A DNA stretch of 51,831 nt from VBAS01 sp035318985 (lineage in GTDB: Bacteria > Bacteroidota > Bacteroidia > Chitinophagales > Chitinophagaceae), in the NCBI GenBank assembly GCA_035318985.1, contig DATHDP010000012.1, positions 1-51,831 on the forward strand, read 5' to 3'. The position numbers and the translations under genes are program-made. Within the stretch, counting starts at the first letter, position 1; each line of letters begins with the position of its first letter. Below the pieces are notes generated by a model, which did no database searches, was not told where the DNA came from, and saw nothing but the letters and a program-made list of their open reading frames with translations. This document shows positions 8,204 through 16,636 of this stretch, one piece after another.

Positions 8204-9190
8204 ATGAGTATCTGGCTGATAGCATTAATTTCTATTGCGCTGATCTTTGATTTTCTCAATGGATTTCATGATAGTGCCAATGTAGTTGCAACTATAATTT
8301 CATCAAGAACATTAAGTGGAAAAAAGGCATTGATGATGGCCGCTCTTGCAAATTTTGCTGGTCCATTTATATTTGGTGTTGCAGTAGCTAACACGATTGG
8401 CCATGGTATTGCGGTATCAGATTTTATTACAATTCAAGTATTGATTGCCGCGTTGATCAGTGCCTGTATATGGAACATTACTACCTGGTTTTTTGGTATT
8501 CCAGCCAGTTCTTCACATGCATTGATAGGAGGATTGATCGGAGCTGTCTTTATTGGTGGAGGTGTGCAGGCACTCGTGTCAAAAGGAATAATAAAAGTTT
8601 TTGTTGCGCTGTTTGCATCCCCGATCATCGGACTTTTTTTTGGTTGGCTCGTTATGAAAATTATTTATCTCTTTCTTAAAAACGCTACTCCAAAAGCTGA
8701 CTATATTTTTAAACTGGGACAAATACCAACTGCTATTGCGATGGCATTAAGTCACGGCGCCAATGATGCACAAAAAACAATGGGTGTTATTACACTTGGT
8801 CTTGTTACTACTGGTTATCAAAAGGAATTTTCTGTTCCCACATGGGTAATATTAATTAGTGCATCTGCAATATGTCTCGGCACATTTGGCGGCGGATGGC
8901 GGCTTATAAAAACATTAGGAGCAAAATTCTATAAGATAAAACCCATTCATAGCTTTGCTTCTCAGTTTGCATCGGCGATCGTAATAATTACAGCTTCCAT
9001 TTTTGGCGGACCTGTAAGTACTACGCAAGTGGTAAGTATGGCAATTATGGGCGCCGGTGCCGGGGAAAGAATTTCTAAAGTAAGGTGGCTGGTGTTGAAA
9101 AATATTTTTTTGTCATGGGTGCTTACTATCCCGGTAACAGCGTTATTATCCATTCCAATTTATTGGTTAATAAAATTATTGTCACATTAA
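8204..9190 (+). CDS. Low-affinity inorganic phosphate transporter, Pit family
   Basis: 328 residues and about ten membrane helices. Both halves of the internal duplication that defines the PiT family are visible: FDFLNGFHDSANV (15-27) and SHGANDAQKTMG (183-194), together with GIPASSSHALIGG (98-110) and GGPVSTTQVVSMA near the C-terminus. Pit proteins move metal-phosphate complexes into the cytoplasm with protons or sodium. The DUF47/PhoU-like gene starts 12 bp downstream. This pairing is common and points to a transporter plus accessory regulator unit. The length is short for the family but typical of the bacterial and archaeal group fused to neither domain. No clear promoter was found in the 212 bp upstream. 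Confidence 0.92.
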   Translation: MSIWLIALISIALIFDFLNGFHDSANVVATIISSRTLSGKKALMMAALANFAGPFIFGVAVANTIGHGIAVSDFITIQVLIAALISACIWNITTWFFGIPASSSHALIGGLIGAVFIGGGVQALVSKGIIKVFVALFASPIIGLFFGWLVMKIIYLFLKNATPKADYIFKLGQIPTAIAMALSHGANDAQKTMGVITLGLVTTGYQKEFSVPTWVILISASAICLGTFGGGWRLIKTLGAKFYKIKPIHSFASQFASAIVIITASIFGGPVSTTQVVSMAIMGAGAGERISKVRWLVLKNIFLSWVLTIPVTALLSIPIYWLIKLLSH

Positions 9191-9202
9191 AAAAATTATA
9201 TC

Positions 9203-9829
9203 ATGGCATTATTTGGAACTTCTGTCAAAGAAGACAGCTTTATAAGACAACTCAAATTGCAGGCAGAAAAAACAGTTAAATGCATTGAGTTCCTTGAAAA
9301 TAATTTAGACTCGATCACAGATGCTACAATAAAAGAAAAGAAAAAACTGATCGACGAAGTGATCGAGATCAGGATGGTATTGATGGATGACCTGCATAAT
9401 ACTTTTATTACACCGATCGACAGGGAAGATATTTATAACATTTCTATTTCCCTTTTTGAGATGGCTTATTTTTCTTTGACCACATTGGAAGAAATGTTTT
9501 TATTTGAAGTAAAGTCTGATGCGTTCATTAAGGCAATGATCGAAAAGGTAAAACTGGAAGCAACTGAGATCTATAAGGCAATTGAAAAGATAATGAGGAA
9601 TCCCCGGGTTGCTTATGATCATTTGATCAAAGTGACAAAAATGGAAACAAGGATCGATAGAGTATATAGGGATGCCGTAAAGATCTTGCTCGGCGATAAA
9701 GAAATGCTTGCTTCCGATCTGCAACGGATTTTACATACGAGAGAAATATACCGGCATATATCAAACATGTCAGATCATGCAAGAGTAGCCGCAAATGTAT
9801 TGGGAATGGCATTGATCAAACTTTCCTGA
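9203..9829 (+). CDS. DUF47 (PhoU-like) phosphate transport accessory protein
   Basis: 208 residues, all alpha-helical, with no signal peptide. The motif TPIDREDIYNIS (about residues 71-82) and the two PhoU-like helical bundles identify the DUF47/TIGR00153 family, which is distantly related to PhoU and almost always encoded next to Pit transporters. It is expected to be a cytoplasmic metal-binding modulator of phosphate uptake. The gene lies 12 bp after the transporter gene and is surely in the same operon. It converges with the pgl gene across only 29 bp, in which I see no terminator. Confidence 0.9.
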   Translation: MALFGTSVKEDSFIRQLKLQAEKTVKCIEFLENNLDSITDATIKEKKKLIDEVIEIRMVLMDDLHNTFITPIDREDIYNISISLFEMAYFSLTTLEEMFLFEVKSDAFIKAMIEKVKLEATEIYKAIEKIMRNPRVAYDHLIKVTKMETRIDRVYRDAVKILLGDKEMLASDLQRILHTREIYRHISNMSDHARVAANVLGMALIKLS

Positions 9830-9858
9830 TCTGTGTGACTATTTACTTTTACTGAGTC

Positions 9859-10590
9859 CTAAAATTCTCTTCGGATTAAATTTTTTGCCGCATTTTCATC
9901 TAAGAACCAATGTAATACTCCTTCTTCTGGAATGATTAATTGTGCCGGGTAAGTTTCAAAATCTTTTTCTCCTTCTAAAACGCCCTGTACTGCTTTTGCT
10001 TTTGCTTCGCCATAAACAAGGAACGAAATGGTATGTGCTTCGTTGATCAATGCAGCCGTCATAGTGATACGGTAAGATGAAAGCTCTTCTATATAAACTG
10101 CACTTACCAATGCTTTCTTTTCTTTTAGCACAGGTGTATGAGGAAATAGGGAGGCAGTATGCGCATTCTCACCGAGTCCTAATAATATCAGGTCAAATCG
10201 TACAGGATCATTTTTAAAATGAGAAAGAATACGTTGCGCATATTTTTTTGCTGATTCATCGGGCGGAACAGCTGTATTGATGTAAAAAATATTTGCATCA
10301 GGGATCATCAGCGGTTCAAACAAAGCCTTTTTCACCATATTGCCATTATTCCCAGGATCAGTAAAAGGAACATAGCGTTCATCGCCAAAGAAAAAATAAA
10401 TTCTATCCCAATCAATTTGCCGGCTGTAATCCGGTGTAGTTAATAATTCGTATAATTTTTTTGGTGAGTTACCTCCAGATAACACGACCGAACATCTGCC
10501 TTTTTCTTTAATAGCTGTGTTTACAGTTTGTACAAAATAATCAGCTAATCCTTTTATTGTCTCATCTGTTGTTTTATAAATATGAAGCAT
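9859..10590 (-). CDS. pgl: 6-phosphogluconolactonase
   Basis: 243 residues, the normal length for the NagB/6PGL family. Motifs: SVVLSGGNSPKKLYELL (34-50, phosphate binding), FFGDERYVP (67-75) and GLGENAHTASLFP (138-150). The enzyme hydrolyses 6-phosphogluconolactone to 6-phosphogluconate, the second step of the oxidative pentose phosphate pathway, in the cytoplasm. In many homologues the last motif reads GxGxDGHTASLFP; here DG is NA, but the catalytic His is kept. It is the last gene of the rpiB-gnd-zwf-pgl operon, 4 bp after the zwf stop, so it follows zwf in pathway order too. Confidence 0.92.
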   Translation of the reverse strand: MLHIYKTTDETIKGLADYFVQTVNTAIKEKGRCSVVLSGGNSPKKLYELLTTPDYSRQIDWDRIYFFFGDERYVPFTDPGNNGNMVKKALFEPLMIPDANIFYINTAVPPDESAKKYAQRILSHFKNDPVRFDLILLGLGENAHTASLFPHTPVLKEKKALVSAVYIEELSSYRITMTAALINEAHTISFLVYGEAKAKAVQGVLEGEKDFETYPAQLIIPEEGVLHWFLDENAAKNLIRREF

Positions 10591-10594
10591 CTTA

Positions 10595-12103
10595 TTATTT
10601 TTTTCCGTTCATAGGTAAAGTGAACCAATGGAAACCATCGGCAGCGATCAATGCTTCTGCTAACTCAGGCCCCCATGAATCTGCCGAGTAATTCGGAAAA
10701 CTCAATGATGGCTTCATCCATGCATGAATGATCGGCATTAGTAACTCCCACGCAGCTTCCACCTGGTCGCCACGCATGAACAACGTCTGGTCGCCCGTCA
10801 CTACATCAAGCAATAAAGTTTCATATGCTTCGGGTGTATAACTTGAATAAGTGGTTTTATAATCAAATACCATATCAACTGTATTCAATAGCATATTTAA
10901 TCCCGGACGTTTCCCCTGCACCTGTAAACGGATGCTCATTTCAGGCTGTATACTAATGATCAAACGATTTTGCTGCCAGCTTTCAATCGCTTCGGCTGGA
11001 AATATAAAATGTGGAAGGTCCTTGAACTGAATACTTATCAATGAAGACGATCGTTGCAAACGTTTGCCCGTTCTAACATAAAACGGAACACCCTGCCATC
11101 GCCAGTTATCGATAAAAAATTTGATCGCGGCAAATGTTTCAGTGTTAGAATCTGGCAATACACCTTTTTCTTCACGATATCCCGGCACCTCTTTTCCCTG
11201 CATCCAACCTTTTGCATATTGTCCTCTTACTACTGATGTCCTGATCTCTTCCGGTGTAAATTTTCTCATTGCGTGCAATACATCCACCTTACGGCTATGA
11301 ATTTCTGCAGCGTTAAAATTATTCGGGGGTTCCATAGCAGTCAGACATAACAATTGAAGTAAATGATTCTGGATCATATCACGCATAGCACCTGAACTAT
11401 CATAATATTCTCCGCGACCTTCCATTCCGAGCTCTTCCGTTACAGAAATTTGTACATGCTGAATATAGTTGCGGTTCCATAATGGTTCAAGGATCGCATT
11501 GGCAAAACGAAATGCCAATAGGTTTTGTACCGTTTCTTTGCCGAGATAATGATCAATGCGGTATATCTGTTCTTCATTATAATTTTCATTCAGCAACTGG
11601 TTTAATGCTTTTGCTGATTCCAGGTCATGACCAAATGGTTTTTCAATAACAATTCTTGTATTCTCCTTTTGTTCGGCCATTTTATTTATAACAATGTTCT
11701 TCGCAATTACCGGGAATAAAGCTGGCGCTACTGCGAGATAATGGATAACATAAACCTTTTCATTCCATTCCTTTTCCCGCATGGCGATCTGGTTGCAGAT
11801 GCCCTGGTAAGTTTCGAAATTATTTAGATCAGCTGCCTCGTAGAATATATGTTCTGAAAATATCTTCCATTTATCATCCGCTACTTTTCCATTGCGTGAA
11901 AACTGGTTGATACCTTCCAATAATTTGTTTTTGAATTCTTCATTCGTTAATGGGGTTCTTCCTGCACCGATAATAGAAAACTTATCAGGCATCCATCCAT
12001 CTAACAACAAATTATACAATGCCGGTGCTAATTTCCTGCGGCACAGATCACCGGTGGCGCCATAAATGACAAAGATTGTCGGCTGCGATTTTATTTCTTT
12101 CAC
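10595..12103 (-). CDS. zwf: Glucose-6-phosphate 1-dehydrogenase
   Basis: 502 residues, standard length. The N-terminal Rossmann domain carries the coenzyme loop GATGDLCRRK (15-24). EKPFG (154-158) and the substrate/catalytic motif RIDHYLGKE (182-190) are intact. It oxidises glucose 6-phosphate to the lactone with reduction of NADP+ (or NAD+) and opens the oxidative pentose phosphate pathway. The gene overlaps the end of gnd by 4 bp and is followed after 4 bp by pgl, so the three are coupled in one transcript. The cofactor preference cannot be decided by eye. Confidence 0.95.
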   Translation of the reverse strand: MKEIKSQPTIFVIYGATGDLCRRKLAPALYNLLLDGWMPDKFSIIGAGRTPLTNEEFKNKLLEGINQFSRNGKVADDKWKIFSEHIFYEAADLNNFETYQGICNQIAMREKEWNEKVYVIHYLAVAPALFPVIAKNIVINKMAEQKENTRIVIEKPFGHDLESAKALNQLLNENYNEEQIYRIDHYLGKETVQNLLAFRFANAILEPLWNRNYIQHVQISVTEELGMEGRGEYYDSSGAMRDMIQNHLLQLLCLTAMEPPNNFNAAEIHSRKVDVLHAMRKFTPEEIRTSVVRGQYAKGWMQGKEVPGYREEKGVLPDSNTETFAAIKFFIDNWRWQGVPFYVRTGKRLQRSSSLISIQFKDLPHFIFPAEAIESWQQNRLIISIQPEMSIRLQVQGKRPGLNMLLNTVDMVFDYKTTYSSYTPEAYETLLLDVVTGDQTLFMRGDQVEAAWELLMPIIHAWMKPSLSFPNYSADSWGPELAEALIAADGFHWFTLPMNGKK

Positions 12104-13530
12104 GATAATGATTTATTTGTGTTTTTCCAATCTGTATGAAAACTTCCTTCCATTCCTGTTAACTCGTAAGTATGTGCTCCAAAATAATCTCTTTGAGCCT
12201 GTATTAAATTGGATGGCATATGTTCACTGCGTAAAGCATCAAAATAACTTAAGGTGGAAGTATAAGTAGGGATAGAAATACCAGCAGTTATTGCTTTTAG
12301 CACAATCTCTCTTGTAACAGTTGTGGTCTTATTAATAATTGATTGCACATCGTGATCCAATAATAAATGCGAAAGAGAAGAATTTGTTTTAAATGCCCCG
12401 TGAATTGTTTCCAAAAAAGAAGCCCGTATGATACAACCACCGCGCCAGATCTTTGCTATCTCGTCCAACTTTAATTTATAATCATAAGCAAGGGATGCTT
12501 TTGATAATAAATGCATGCCTTGTGCATAAATAAGGATCATTGAAAAATAAAATACATCTTCCAGTTTTACCAGGAACTCATTTTGATCTAATTCTGTGAA
12601 ATTATTATCGCTTTTATAAGCAATAGCAGCTTCTGTTCGCAACGATTTATATTTTGACAGATCCCGCATCGCGACTGCTATATCAATAGTTGGAATAGGT
12701 AGTTCGAGATCAGTTGAAATTTGTGTGGTCCATTTACCTGTGCCTTTTGCTTTGGCCTCATCTTTTATTTGATCAAGTAAAAAACTGCCATCCGCATTTT
12801 GATATAAAAAAATATCAGCGGTAATTTCCAACAGATACGATTGCAGCTTGCCTTTGTTCCATTTCGTAAACACTTCATGGATTTGTTCATTGTTCAACTG
12901 CAATCCTTTTTTCAATATCTCGTAAGTATCAGCGATCAACTGCATCAATGCATACTCAATTCCATTATGCACCATTTTTACAAAATGCCCTGATGCACCA
13001 GGACCAATATAAGTTACACATGCTTCACCATTTACTTTTGCTGCAATACTTTCCAATACAGGTTTTACAAAAAGGTAAGCTTCTATATCACCACCTGGCA
13101 TCATGCTGGGACCTGTTCTTGCGCCTTCTTCGCCACCTGAAATACCCATTCCGAAGAAATGCAATCCTTTTTTTGCTAACCTGGTCACCCTTTCCGTTGT
13201 ATCATTGAAATGAGAATTCCCTCCATCAATAATTATATCTCCCGGCGAAAGCAATGGCTGTAACTCATCGATCACAGCATCCACAATTTTACCTGCAGGC
13301 ACTAATAACATGATCACTCTGGGATGATCTAAACTTTTTACAAAGTCACTTAACATCGCAAAAGCCTTTACCGCTTTTCCTCCTCCTTCATTTTCAAGTA
13401 AGTTTAACTTTGATGGATCTTTATCATAGCCGGCGACTGCATAACCATGGTCAGCCATATTCAACAACAGGTTGCGTCCCATTGTTCCCAGGCCGATCAT
13501 TCCTAAAGTATATTTATCTTCCTTACTCAT
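12100..13530 (-). CDS. gnd: 6-phosphogluconate dehydrogenase (decarboxylating)
   Basis: 476 residues, the length of the long (homodimeric) form. Motifs: coenzyme loop GLGTMG (13-18), IIDGGNSHF (99-107), ISGGEEGARTGPSMMPGG (130-147) and KMVHNGIEY (185-193, with the catalytic Lys). The C-terminal all-helical domain is complete. It converts 6-phosphogluconate to ribulose 5-phosphate, CO2 and NADPH. The gene sits between rpiB (11 bp upstream) and zwf (4-bp overlap). With both, the operon encodes the whole path from glucose 6-phosphate to ribose 5-phosphate. Confidence 0.95.
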   Translation of the reverse strand: MSKEDKYTLGMIGLGTMGRNLLLNMADHGYAVAGYDKDPSKLNLLENEGGGKAVKAFAMLSDFVKSLDHPRVIMLLVPAGKIVDAVIDELQPLLSPGDIIIDGGNSHFNDTTERVTRLAKKGLHFFGMGISGGEEGARTGPSMMPGGDIEAYLFVKPVLESIAAKVNGEACVTYIGPGASGHFVKMVHNGIEYALMQLIADTYEILKKGLQLNNEQIHEVFTKWNKGKLQSYLLEITADIFLYQNADGSFLLDQIKDEAKAKGTGKWTTQISTDLELPIPTIDIAVAMRDLSKYKSLRTEAAIAYKSDNNFTELDQNEFLVKLEDVFYFSMILIYAQGMHLLSKASLAYDYKLKLDEIAKIWRGGCIIRASFLETIHGAFKTNSSLSHLLLDHDVQSIINKTTTVTREIVLKAITAGISIPTYTSTLSYFDALRSEHMPSNLIQAQRDYFGAHTYELTGMEGSFHTDWKNTNKSLS

Positions 13531-13541
13531 AACTATTCTAT

Positions 13542-13985
13542 TTATTTTTCCAGGTCTATTATTTTATTTAGCCGTCTCACATATCTCTCTCCACCAGAAA
13601 ATTTTGATTCTAAAAAAACCTTTACCAATTCTTTTGCTACAGCAAAGCCTGTGATGCGGCCACCCAAACAAAGCAGGTTCATATCATCATCTTCTACACC
13701 CTGGTGAGCCGAAAAATGATCGGTTATTAAAGATGCTCTCACGCCATGTATCTTATTTGCAACAATTGCTGCACCAACACCACTACCACAAATAGCAATT
13801 CCTCTTTCTACTTCTTTTGTTGCAACTGCTTTACTCAGTGGTATCACATAATCAGGATAATCATCGAGATCGTTCTGCTCGTAAGCTCCGAAATCCGTCA
13901 CCTCATAATTCAGCGATAGAAGGAATGGATGAATAATTTGTTTTAATTCAAATCCTCCATGATCTGCAGCAATACCGATTTTCAT
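13542..13985 (-). CDS. rpiB: Ribose-5-phosphate isomerase B
   Basis: I place the start at the third of three close ATGs (13985; MKIGIAADHGGFELKQ, 147 residues), where numbering agrees with E. coli RpiB; 13994 is the alternative. The signature AADHGG (6-11) and the active-site loop ICGSGVG with Cys66 are present. At the position of E. coli His99, thought to help open the sugar ring, this protein has Asp (VEDDDMN). The RpiB/LacA/LacB family interconverts ribulose and ribose 5-phosphate. Its place at the head of the gnd-zwf-pgl operon supports RpiB over a LacA/LacB-like isomerase. A good -7 box (CAAAATTA on the plus strand at 14005-14012) lies upstream. Confidence 0.88.
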   Translation of the reverse strand: MKIGIAADHGGFELKQIIHPFLLSLNYEVTDFGAYEQNDLDDYPDYVIPLSKAVATKEVERGIAICGSGVGAAIVANKIHGVRASLITDHFSAHQGVEDDDMNLLCLGGRITGFAVAKELVKVFLESKFSGGERYVRRLNKIIDLEK

Positions 13986-14004
13986 GATCATCATTTATTT
14001 CTAC

Positions 14005-14012
14005 CAAAATTA
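14005..14012 (-). promoter_or_regulatory. -7 element upstream of the rpiB-gnd-zwf-pgl operon
   Basis: Read on the minus strand this is TAATTTTG, a full match to the Bacteroidota TAnnTTTG -7 box, about 20 bp before rpiB. I see no good TTG at the expected -33 distance. Confidence 0.45.
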
Positions 14013-14122
14013 ATGCAAAGCCATCTCCTTAAGACGTTAATCATACAATAAACCAATCATTAACAAAGTTGAGTCAAAAGCCTATGTTTCGTATCAGCAA
14101 ATTTTTTAGGTATTTTTAATAG

Positions 14123-14530
14123 ATGAAAAAAATTCTGCCCGCATTTATTATGATCATGACCGTTGCAGGTTGTAAACAATCTGCCATAAAACAAAGCTTT
14201 TCTTCCGCTGATAGTTTAGTGATACATTTTAAAGATGAGCAGGCAGGAATTGTTACCAAAACAGTACAAACAACAGAATCAAACGCAATGAACAGGATGA
14301 TAGAATTTATTGATTCAAAAGAAGCGGAACAATTCAAATGCGGATATGATGGAAAAATGTTTTTTTATCATAAAGGAGAAAAAATACAGGAAGTGGATTT
14401 TAAAATGAAGAATGATTCATGCAATCATTTTGCGTTTTTACTCAATGGAAAATTGATGAGTACAAAAATGAATAATGAAGCAATAGATTTTCTTGACGCT
14501 CTGGAAAAAGGATTACCAACTTATTATTAA
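14123..14530 (+). CDS. Small lipoprotein of unknown function
   Basis: 135 residues. The N-terminus MKKILPAFIMIMTVAGC is a lipoprotein signal with the lipobox ending at Cys17. The mature part is mixed alpha/beta with features such as SLVIHFKDEQAGIVTKTVQT and KCGYDGKMFFYHKGEKIQEV. The second half ends in a Lys/Glu-rich helix and PTYY. The fold is not one I recognise, and there is no partner gene on the same strand. It converges with the histidine kinase gene, with 10 bp between the two stop codons. A weak -7-like TATTTTTA is seen just upstream at about 14111. Confidence 0.65.
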   Translation: MKKILPAFIMIMTVAGCKQSAIKQSFSSADSLVIHFKDEQAGIVTKTVQTTESNAMNRMIEFIDSKEAEQFKCGYDGKMFFYHKGEKIQEVDFKMKNDSCNHFAFLLNGKLMSTKMNNEAIDFLDALEKGLPTYY

Positions 14531-14540
14531 AAACTTTACC

Positions 14541-15590
14541 CTAGTCTTTTTTCGTTTCCAACGTAAACCCAATAGTGGTCCCTACGCCTTCAGTACTTCT
14601 TACATGAATAGTTTGTCCGTGTGCTTCGATGATGTGTTTGCAAATAGCAAGTCCTAAACCACTACCGGTTATATCACGGCTGCGTCCGCCTTCGGTCCTG
14701 TAAAAGCGTTCAAAAATTCGTTGCAGATTTTTTTCCGGGATACCAATTCCATCATCACTTAACTCGATCAATATATGCTTTTCATCTACTTTATACATAC
14801 TGGCGACAATATGACCGCCGTGCTTTCCATATTTAATTGAATTTTCAAGCAGGTTACTAAGTACTTGTCTTATTTTTTCTTTGTCAGCAAAAACAGGTAA
14901 TGGCGAGTCACAACCTTTTTTTATGCTAAAATCGGTTTGTTGGTTTTCGGCTTTTATCGAAAGACTTTCAAAAACTTCTTTTACAAAATCCTGGATGATG
15001 AAATTTGTTTTGGTTAGCACTAACTCACCTCTCTCCAATTTTGAAATTTCATCAAGGTCCTGGATCAGGTTGGAAAGTCGCTCCACATTTTTTTCAGTTT
15101 TTTCTAAAAACCTTTTATTGATCTCCGGATTATGCATGCCACCACTGAGCAGGCTTTCCACATAGCCCTGTATGGCAAATACAGGCGTTTTAAATTCATG
15201 AGAAAGATTTTGTAAGAATTCACGGCGAAATTGCTCATTCTGTTTCAACACTTCCATCTCCTGCTTATTTTCTTCGGCCCATTGTTCTACATCTTCTCTT
15301 ACTTCATCAATACTTTTTTGCGGGAGGATGTATTTATAATATGTCTCTTCTTTTTTTGTGGCTTTTGTCTGATAGATCTGTTTATAAATGAGTTTTATTT
15401 TCCGATAAATGAATCGTTCAAGTACAAATAAAATAAGATAGTAGCTGCCGCCAAGAATAACAATGAATGAGCCCAGGCCCCAGCGCCAGTCTTTTTCAAC
15501 AAGGCCGATCAACAAAGCAACAGGCACTGATAAGATAAGTGCTGTAAAAAAGGAAAGTTGACGGGGAGAAAGATTTTTGGTTGAAAGCAT
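14541..15590 (-). CDS. Membrane-bound sensor histidine kinase (PhoR-like)
   Basis: I choose the ATG at 15590 (MLSTKNLSPRQLSFF, 349 residues). The longer frame from 15626 runs into repeat-like DNA. Two membrane helices (about residues 13-30 and 38-58) enclose only a few residues, so there is almost no sensor domain outside the membrane. Then come a linker, the H-box LSHEFKTP with His131, and the ATPase motifs: NLLENSIKYG (N), DDGIGIP (G1), FERFYR (F) and GSGLGLAI (G2). It should autophosphorylate His131 and pass the phosphate to the response regulator encoded 148 bp upstream. With so small an input domain it may sense a membrane or partner-protein signal, as PhoR-type kinases do. Confidence 0.9.
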   Translation of the reverse strand: MLSTKNLSPRQLSFFTALILSVPVALLIGLVEKDWRWGLGSFIVILGGSYYLILFVLERFIYRKIKLIYKQIYQTKATKKEETYYKYILPQKSIDEVREDVEQWAEENKQEMEVLKQNEQFRREFLQNLSHEFKTPVFAIQGYVESLLSGGMHNPEINKRFLEKTEKNVERLSNLIQDLDEISKLERGELVLTKTNFIIQDFVKEVFESLSIKAENQQTDFSIKKGCDSPLPVFADKEKIRQVLSNLLENSIKYGKHGGHIVASMYKVDEKHILIELSDDGIGIPEKNLQRIFERFYRTEGGRSRDITGSGLGLAICKHIIEAHGQTIHVRSTEGVGTTIGFTLETKKD

Positions 15591-15595
15591 GTTAC

Positions 15596-15736
15596 GAAGG
15601 TACAAGGCACAAGCGACAAGGTGCAAGCCTCAGGTTTCGAAATGTTTTTCTTTGAATGTATTAATGATTTCTTGAATTAGCCATTCAAAATAAAAATGGA
15701 TATTCGATCTAAGTCTCCCCTTTAGGGGGACAGGGG
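15596..15736. repeat. Low-complexity intergenic repeat between response regulator and kinase genes
   Basis: The spacer starts with an imperfect repeat of CAAG units (GGCACAAGCGACAAGGTGCA, about 15605-15624). It ends with TCCCCTTTAGGGGGA and CAGGGGG near 15715-15735, which can pair as a short GC-rich hairpin. Such simple intergenic repeats are scattered in Bacteroidota genomes. The hairpin lies just downstream of the regulator stop codon and may also weaken read-through to the kinase. Confidence 0.45.
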
Positions 15737-15738
15737 GT

Positions 15739-16416
15739 TCATAATTCAAACTTATATCCAACACCTTTTACGGTAGTGATACAATCTACACCGAGTTTCT
15801 GACGGATCTTTCTAATATGAACATCAATGGTACGATCGCCAACTATTACTTCGGCACCCCATACCTGGCTCAGTATTTCATTTCTTACAAACACTCTTCC
15901 CGGTTTTGATGCTAACAGGTAGAGTAGTTCGAATTCTTTTTTTGCAAGAGAAATATCTTTTGCATTATACTGAACAATGAATTTTTCAGGATCGATGATC
16001 AGACCATTAACAGCAATAACTTTTCCCTCGCTTTTATTTAAACGGCGGAAAAGCGAACTTACTTTGCTCAGGAAAACTTTTGGACTGATCGGCTTATTGA
16101 TATAATCATCGGCACCGGTTTCCAAGCCTCTTATTTGTGTGCTTTCATCACTTAAAGCCGTAAGAAAAAGTATGAGTGTACTTTTAAAAGCAGGAAGAAG
16201 ACGAAGGATCTCACAAACTTCAACCCCATTTTTCTTTGGCATCATTATATCCAAAACGATCAGGTCGGGGTTAAACATCTTGGCTTTTTCGATTGCCTCG
16301 TCGCCATCTTTTGCTGTTACAACCTGGTAGCCCTCTTTAAGCAGGTTATACTTGAGAATCTCAAGAATATCCGGCTCATCATCAGCGATCAAAACTTTCC
16401 GGGCTCTTATATCCAT
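15739..16416 (-). CDS. OmpR/PhoB-type response regulator
   Basis: 225 residues. The receiver domain (about 5-120) has the acidic pair Asp12/Asp13, the phosphoacceptor Asp56 (VLDIMMP), Thr86 and Lys108 (NKP), all in their expected places. The C-terminal winged helix (about 130-225) includes SLAKKEFELLYLLASKPG, GDRTIDVHIRKIRQKLG and the terminal VKGVGYKFEL. It is a DNA-binding transcription factor switched by phosphorylation, and its partner is the histidine kinase gene downstream on the same strand. Sequence style and partner type are PhoB/PhoR-like, and a phosphate transporter lies in the same region, but control of phosphate genes is only inference. Confidence 0.92.
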   Translation of the reverse strand: MDIRARKVLIADDEPDILEILKYNLLKEGYQVVTAKDGDEAIEKAKMFNPDLIVLDIMMPKKNGVEVCEILRLLPAFKSTLILFLTALSDESTQIRGLETGADDYINKPISPKVFLSKVSSLFRRLNKSEGKVIAVNGLIIDPEKFIVQYNAKDISLAKKEFELLYLLASKPGRVFVRNEILSQVWGAEVIVGDRTIDVHIRKIRQKLGVDCITTVKGVGYKFEL

Positions 16417-16435
16417 GTTTGTGGGTTAATTTTCG

Positions 16436-16468
16436 CAAACCTAACTGAAAATGCTTTTTTACCTGCAA
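16436..16468 (-). promoter_or_regulatory. Probable promoter of the response regulator gene
   Basis: On the minus strand a TTTG (-33) at 16466-16469 is followed, 22 nt later, by TAGGTTTG at 16436-16443, a full match to TAnnTTTG. The spacing is 1-2 nt longer than usual. Confidence 0.5.
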
Positions 16469-16615
16469 ATCCGGTCTGCCATAACACAGACTTAATGAAA
16501 AATTAATAAAGCTTCGGGTATTCAGGGATTATGAATAATTTTAACATGCGATTGGCCGCTTAAATGCCATAAATCCTGTCTGTATCCTCGTTCGCACTAT
16601 TAAAATTGAATGTTT

Positions 16616-16623
16616 TATTTTTG
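16616..16623 (+). promoter_or_regulatory. -7 element that fixes the start of the gene at 16637
   Basis: TATTTTTG matches TAnnTTTG fully, and a near-match -33 (TTCG) lies 20 nt upstream. The box falls between the ATG at 16610 and the ATG at 16637, so only the latter could be on the transcript. Confidence 0.55.
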
Positions 16624-16636
16624 TAAGACCATCCTT

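Noticed and set aside
10166..10180. Lost catalytic motif in pgl
   Set aside because: GLGENAHTASLFP differs from GxGxDGHTASLFP, but the key His and the surrounding residues are kept; the change is likely normal lineage variation.
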